NCBI GenBank assembly: GCA_934167695.1
Contig: CAKPLP010000005.1
Coordinates: forward strand, 1-64,000
Length of the DNA stretch: 64,000 nucleotides
Source: an uncultured Bacilli bacterium
GTDB lineage: Bacteria > Bacillota_I > Bacilli_A > RF39 > UBA660
Direction: 5' to 3'
Below are positions 61,386 to 64,000 of the stretch, piece after piece. The notes under the pieces are model-generated. The model had not been told where the DNA came from, did no database searches, and saw only the letters and a list, made by a program, of their open reading frames with translations. The stretch's first letter is position 1; each line of letters starts with the position of its first letter. The position numbers were made by a program, and so were the translations under genes.

Positions 61386-62315
61386 ATGAAAAATAAATTA
61401 AAAAATAAATATATATTTATACCTCTGGGAATATTAATTGTTTTAATGATTTTCTTAGGAGGAGTATATGCAGCAACAACAATCGCAGGAAGTAGTGTAA
61501 CCTATTCAAATTCATCATCCGGTTTACTAGCTACAACAGTTCAGGCGGCAATCGATGAATTATATACCCAAACAGATATAAGAAAAATGGGGAATTTTAT
61601 AGGTGCATATAAATACAGTACAGCAACATCAACAAAATGTATCACAGGTAATGAATCAACATGTGTAAAATCAACATGCTATAAAACAAAAACAAGTGGA
61701 AGTTGTCCCGCCGGAACAATCGTAAAATATAAAGTAAATGATACAGACATAGTAACATTTCATGTAATGTATGATAATGGAACTACTATGACAATGCAAA
61801 GTCAAAGAAATATTGTATATAATAACCATTGGTATGAAGCAGCTAATAATACTTATTCAAATACATCTGGTCCGATTGTAGCATTACCAGCACTAGAAAG
61901 CGCAACTGCTGGCTGGACTAATGTAAATAACCAAACATATACAATGGGTACAACAACTTTCAAAACTAATGCCTACACTGGTTGTAGTACATATAGTTCA
62001 TGTGCGACCAACACTTATACATTAGCATCAAGAACAGCAAAGGCCAGAATGATAACAATACAAGAAGCAAAATATTTAGGATGTACAGCTACTGATAAAT
62101 CATGTCCAATCTGGATGAATAATTATTTACCACAATCCACAAGTTATGGAGGAACAATAAATGATACAACAGATAGAAACACTGGTTACTGGACTATGAA
62201 TGCTTATCCTTCAAATGTTTATTATGCGTGGTATGTTTCCTCAACTGGAAGTGTCAAAACTTATGATGCTTATGCTACATTTGGTATAAGAGCAGTTGTC
62301 GTAGTATCAAAATAA
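61386..62315 (+). CDS. Secreted cysteine-rich surface protein, unknown function
   Basis: A 309-residue precursor. The signal sequence (IFIPLGILIVLMIFLGGVYA) ends at a likely AxA site, then comes VTYSNSSSGLLATTVQAAIDELY. The mature part is Thr/Ser/Asn/Tyr-rich and has eight cysteines after the signal (in TKCIT, STCVK, STCYK, GSCPA, TGCST, SSCAT, LGCTA, KSCPI), probably forming disulfides. The C-terminus (GYWTMNAYPSNVYYAWYV ... FGIRAVVVVS) resembles DUF6273/fibro-slime-type adhesin ends. No sortase motif. Monocistronic with GAGGTG site and terminator. The 186 bases upstream of its start hold no other gene. Confidence 0.6.
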   Translation: MKNKLKNKYIFIPLGILIVLMIFLGGVYAATTIAGSSVTYSNSSSGLLATTVQAAIDELYTQTDIRKMGNFIGAYKYSTATSTKCITGNESTCVKSTCYKTKTSGSCPAGTIVKYKVNDTDIVTFHVMYDNGTTMTMQSQRNIVYNNHWYEAANNTYSNTSGPIVALPALESATAGWTNVNNQTYTMGTTTFKTNAYTGCSTYSSCATNTYTLASRTAKARMITIQEAKYLGCTATDKSCPIWMNNYLPQSTSYGGTINDTTDRNTGYWTMNAYPSNVYYAWYVSSTGSVKTYDAYATFGIRAVVVVSK

Positions 62316-62338
62316 AAAAGCCTTAAAAAGCTTTTTTT
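62314..62338. terminator. Bidirectional terminator between the surface protein and gerQ
   Basis: Eight-base perfect stem AAAAAAGC/GCTTTTTT with an eight-base loop, overlapping both stop codons. Confidence 0.75.
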
Positions 62339-62636
62339 ATGCATTAATATCCTGATCAAAAATAACATAATCAATATTATCATTCCAAATTAAAATAGAG
62401 TTTCCTGTAGTAGAATCTTTAATTAAGGTGTAATCCTTTCCAGCTCCCTCAATAGTTCCCTTAAAGATAATATCCCTCCACTCATTAGAATGATCAAATG
62501 ATACATAAAATGAAGCATTTTTACCCTGATGCATCATTAATATATTATCACTATAAGAAGCAGACATATCAGTTCTAGTTGGCATACTTCTAAAGTTATT
62601 TCCTTGATAATTAGAATACATATAATTACTATTCAT
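62337..62636 (-). CDS. gerQ: Spore coat protein GerQ family
   Basis: About 99 residues. After a Tyr/Asn/Ser-rich N-terminus the conserved GerQ core is clear: SYSDNILMMHQGKNASFYVSF, EWRDIIFKGTIEGAGKDY and NIDYVIFDQDI. In Bacillus, GerQ is cross-linked into the coat by transglutaminase and controls the cortex hydrolase CwlJ. The N-terminal lysines used for cross-linking there are missing here (the tail before the core has none). ATG at 62636 has AGAAAGG at suitable distance; the ATG at 62645 is too close to it. Follows the penicillin-binding protein gene. Confidence 0.85.
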   Translation of the reverse strand: MNSNYMYSNYQGNNFRSMPTRTDMSASYSDNILMMHQGKNASFYVSFDHSNEWRDIIFKGTIEGAGKDYTLIKDSTTGNSILIWNDNIDYVIFDQDINA

Positions 62637-62688
62637 ATTTTCCATTCCTTTCTCTTACATTAAATCTTATGTAAAAGAAATAAAAATA

Positions 62689-64000
62689 TCACTCAGCTTT
62701 TGTATTATCTAATTTACTATCAAAGACAGATTGTTCTACACTAGGTTCTGTTCCTTTTATAAAGTACATTAGCTTTTTCTTTGTTGCTCCCTCCTCTACT
62801 GCCTTACCAGAGATTGGATCTACTAAAACAGCAGAGACATTATCAGGTTTCTTATACCAATCATCTTTCTTTCCATCTTCATACGCTTCTATACTTTTAT
62901 ACCAAATATTTTGAGCATACTTTGCAACAACATTACTAATTGTTTTATTATCATCATATCCTAACCAAATAGAAGTAACAATATCTTTATTATATCCTAT
63001 ATACCACTCATCAGTATCAGTAGTACCGCTTTTTAAAGAATAAGTATGTTTTAATTTAGAAGCAAGACCTATCGCTGTAGGATAATTATAATCAATATAA
63101 TCAGGATCATACGTTGCAGTTAACATATTATTTAAAATATATGCAATACTTGAATTTAATACTAAAGTTTTATCATTATCAGCCTTATATAATACTTTTC
63201 CATCTTTATCCTCTATCTTCTCAATTAAATGAGGTTTTATTCTATATCCCAAATTTGCAAATGCAGCATATCCTGCCGTCATTTCAATCATATTAATTTC
63301 ATTAGTTCCCAAAGGTAAACTAGGTACATCCTCTAACTTAGCAGTAATCCCTACTCTTTTTGCAACATTTATCATAGCATCACTACCAAGAAATAAATTA
63401 GTTTTAACTGCATAAATATTATCAGAATAAGCAATAGCAGTAGACATAGAAATAGCCTTATTAGCATACTTATCATTATAATTTTTAGGAGAATAATCAT
63501 CCCTTTCAGAAAAAGTAAAAGTAGTTTTCTCACTTGTAAAAGAACTACTAGTAGTAAATCCACTTTCTAATGCTGCATAATATAAATAAGGCTTCATTGT
63601 AGAACCAACTTGCCTTTTGGCTTTAACTGCCCTATTATATTGAGAACTGTTATAGTCACGCCCTCCTACTAATGCCACAATTTTTCCATTGACAGGATTC
63701 ATCATAATTGCAGAAGCTTGTAATTGCTCTTCTTTAGCAAGTTCATCATTAATATTTTTTTCTAAAGTAGTTTGAGCATTTATATCTAAATTTGTATATA
63801 TTTTTAATCCCTTAGTATCTGTATAAGAACTAGGGATATTTTTAATTGATTTTAACTCATTTAATACTGCATCCTGATAATACATTAAAGTACTAGAATC
63901 ATTATCAGTCTTTTTTCCATAATAAGTAAGATTTTCATTATAAGCATTATCTGCCTCATTTTGAGTAATATACTTATTTTTAACCATTAAGTTTAAAATA
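62689..64000 (-). CDS. pbp1A: Class A penicillin-binding protein, transpeptidase part (5' end cut by window edge)
   Basis: The frame is open to the right edge, so the N-terminal glycosyltransferase domain lies outside. The visible 437 residues begin within the linker (LNLMVKNKYITQNEAD). They include the transpeptidase with the serine motif (RQVGSTMKPYLYYAALE, Ser-x-x-Lys), SDN and the KSGTTD motif, then a C-terminal tail. It polymerises and cross-links peptidoglycan at the outer membrane face. Followed 43 bases later by gerQ. Confidence 0.93.
   Translation of the reverse strand, partial: ILNLMVKNKYITQNEADNAYNENLTYYGKKTDNDSSTLMYYQDAVLNELKSIKNIPSSYTDTKGLKIYTNLDINAQTTLEKNINDELAKEEQLQASAIMMNPVNGKIVALVGGRDYNSSQYNRAVKAKRQVGSTMKPYLYYAALESGFTTSSSFTSEKTTFTFSERDDYSPKNYNDKYANKAISMSTAIAYSDNIYAVKTNLFLGSDAMINVAKRVGITAKLEDVPSLPLGTNEINMIEMTAGYAAFANLGYRIKPHLIEKIEDKDGKVLYKADNDKTLVLNSSIAYILNNMLTATYDPDYIDYNYPTAIGLASKLKHTYSLKSGTTDTDEWYIGYNKDIVTSIWLGYDDNKTISNVVAKYAQNIWYKSIEAYEDGKKDDWYKKPDNVSAVLVDPISGKAVEEGATKKKLMYFIKGTEPSVEQSVFDSKLDNTKAE

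Noticed and set aside
1..64000. Mycoplasma genetic code (TGA as tryptophan)
   Set aside because: pth and mnmG, among others, end at TGA at the expected length, and conserved tryptophans are TGG.

Overview
The window is an origin-of-replication neighbourhood from a very AT-rich Gram-positive bacterium of the Bacilli, probably an uncultured lineage near Erysipelotrichales or the Mollicutes. The evidence is gene order. A dnaA-dnaN-recF-gyrB-gyrA arm runs leftward and an rpmH-rnpA-yidC-jag-mnmE-mnmG-rsmG-noc-parA-parB arm runs rightward from about 37.7 kb, with near-complete strand switching there. Stops include TGA and tryptophan is TGG, so the standard code is used rather than the Mycoplasma code. 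The SRP RNA is the minimal 4.5S type. Several Bacillus housekeeping neighbours (tmk, yabA, rnmV and the S4-domain gene next to recF) are missing, which suggests a streamlined genome. Sporulation-family genes persist (spoVG, spoVT, yabG, bofA, gerQ), as does a comK homologue.

Left arm, transcribed right to left: dnaA, dnaN, comK, recF, gyrB, gyrA; then a 950-bp non-coding region carrying Noc sites, DnaA-box-like sites and parS sites in repeated composite units; then 4.5S RNA, tadA, dnaX, ebfC, recR, bofA, holB, ricT, trmN6, rsmI, pth, mfd, an unknown gene, spoVT, a methionine T-box and metS, a small membrane protein and tatD. Next comes a surface-fibre type locus (TasA/camelysin-like protein, SipW-type signal peptidase and three membrane proteins), then ksgA, yabG, veg and spoVG. 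The far left end holds a type VII secretion locus (essC, esaB/yukD, a DUF4176 protein) and a long repeat-containing candidate substrate cut by the window edge.

Right arm, transcribed left to right: rpmH, rnpA, yidC, jag; mnmE, a shortened glutamine-amidotransferase-like gene, mnmG, rsmG; noc, parA, parB, a small-conductance channel, a DUF951 gene and an AbgT-type transporter; ychF; rpsF-ssb-rpsR; a HipA-like kinase with a small overlapping partner; a shortened GdpP-like phosphodiesterase, rplI, dnaB, an M23/LysM/G5 envelope hydrolase, walJ, rlmH and ung. Beyond 60.6 kb the co-orientation stops: lemA-like (-), a cysteine-rich secreted protein (+), gerQ (-) and a class A penicillin-binding protein (-) cut by the right edge.

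The parts that fit together best are the segregation genes and their sites. Noc and ParB are encoded about 17-20 kb from a dense cluster of their predicted binding palindromes, and the same cluster contains DnaA-box-like sequences also found on both sides of dnaA. The most unusual features are this composite cluster, the type VII locus with its repeat protein, comK inside the dnaN-recF interval without the usual C-terminal tail, and the HipA-like gene pair. All calls come from reading the sequence by eye; no database search was run.
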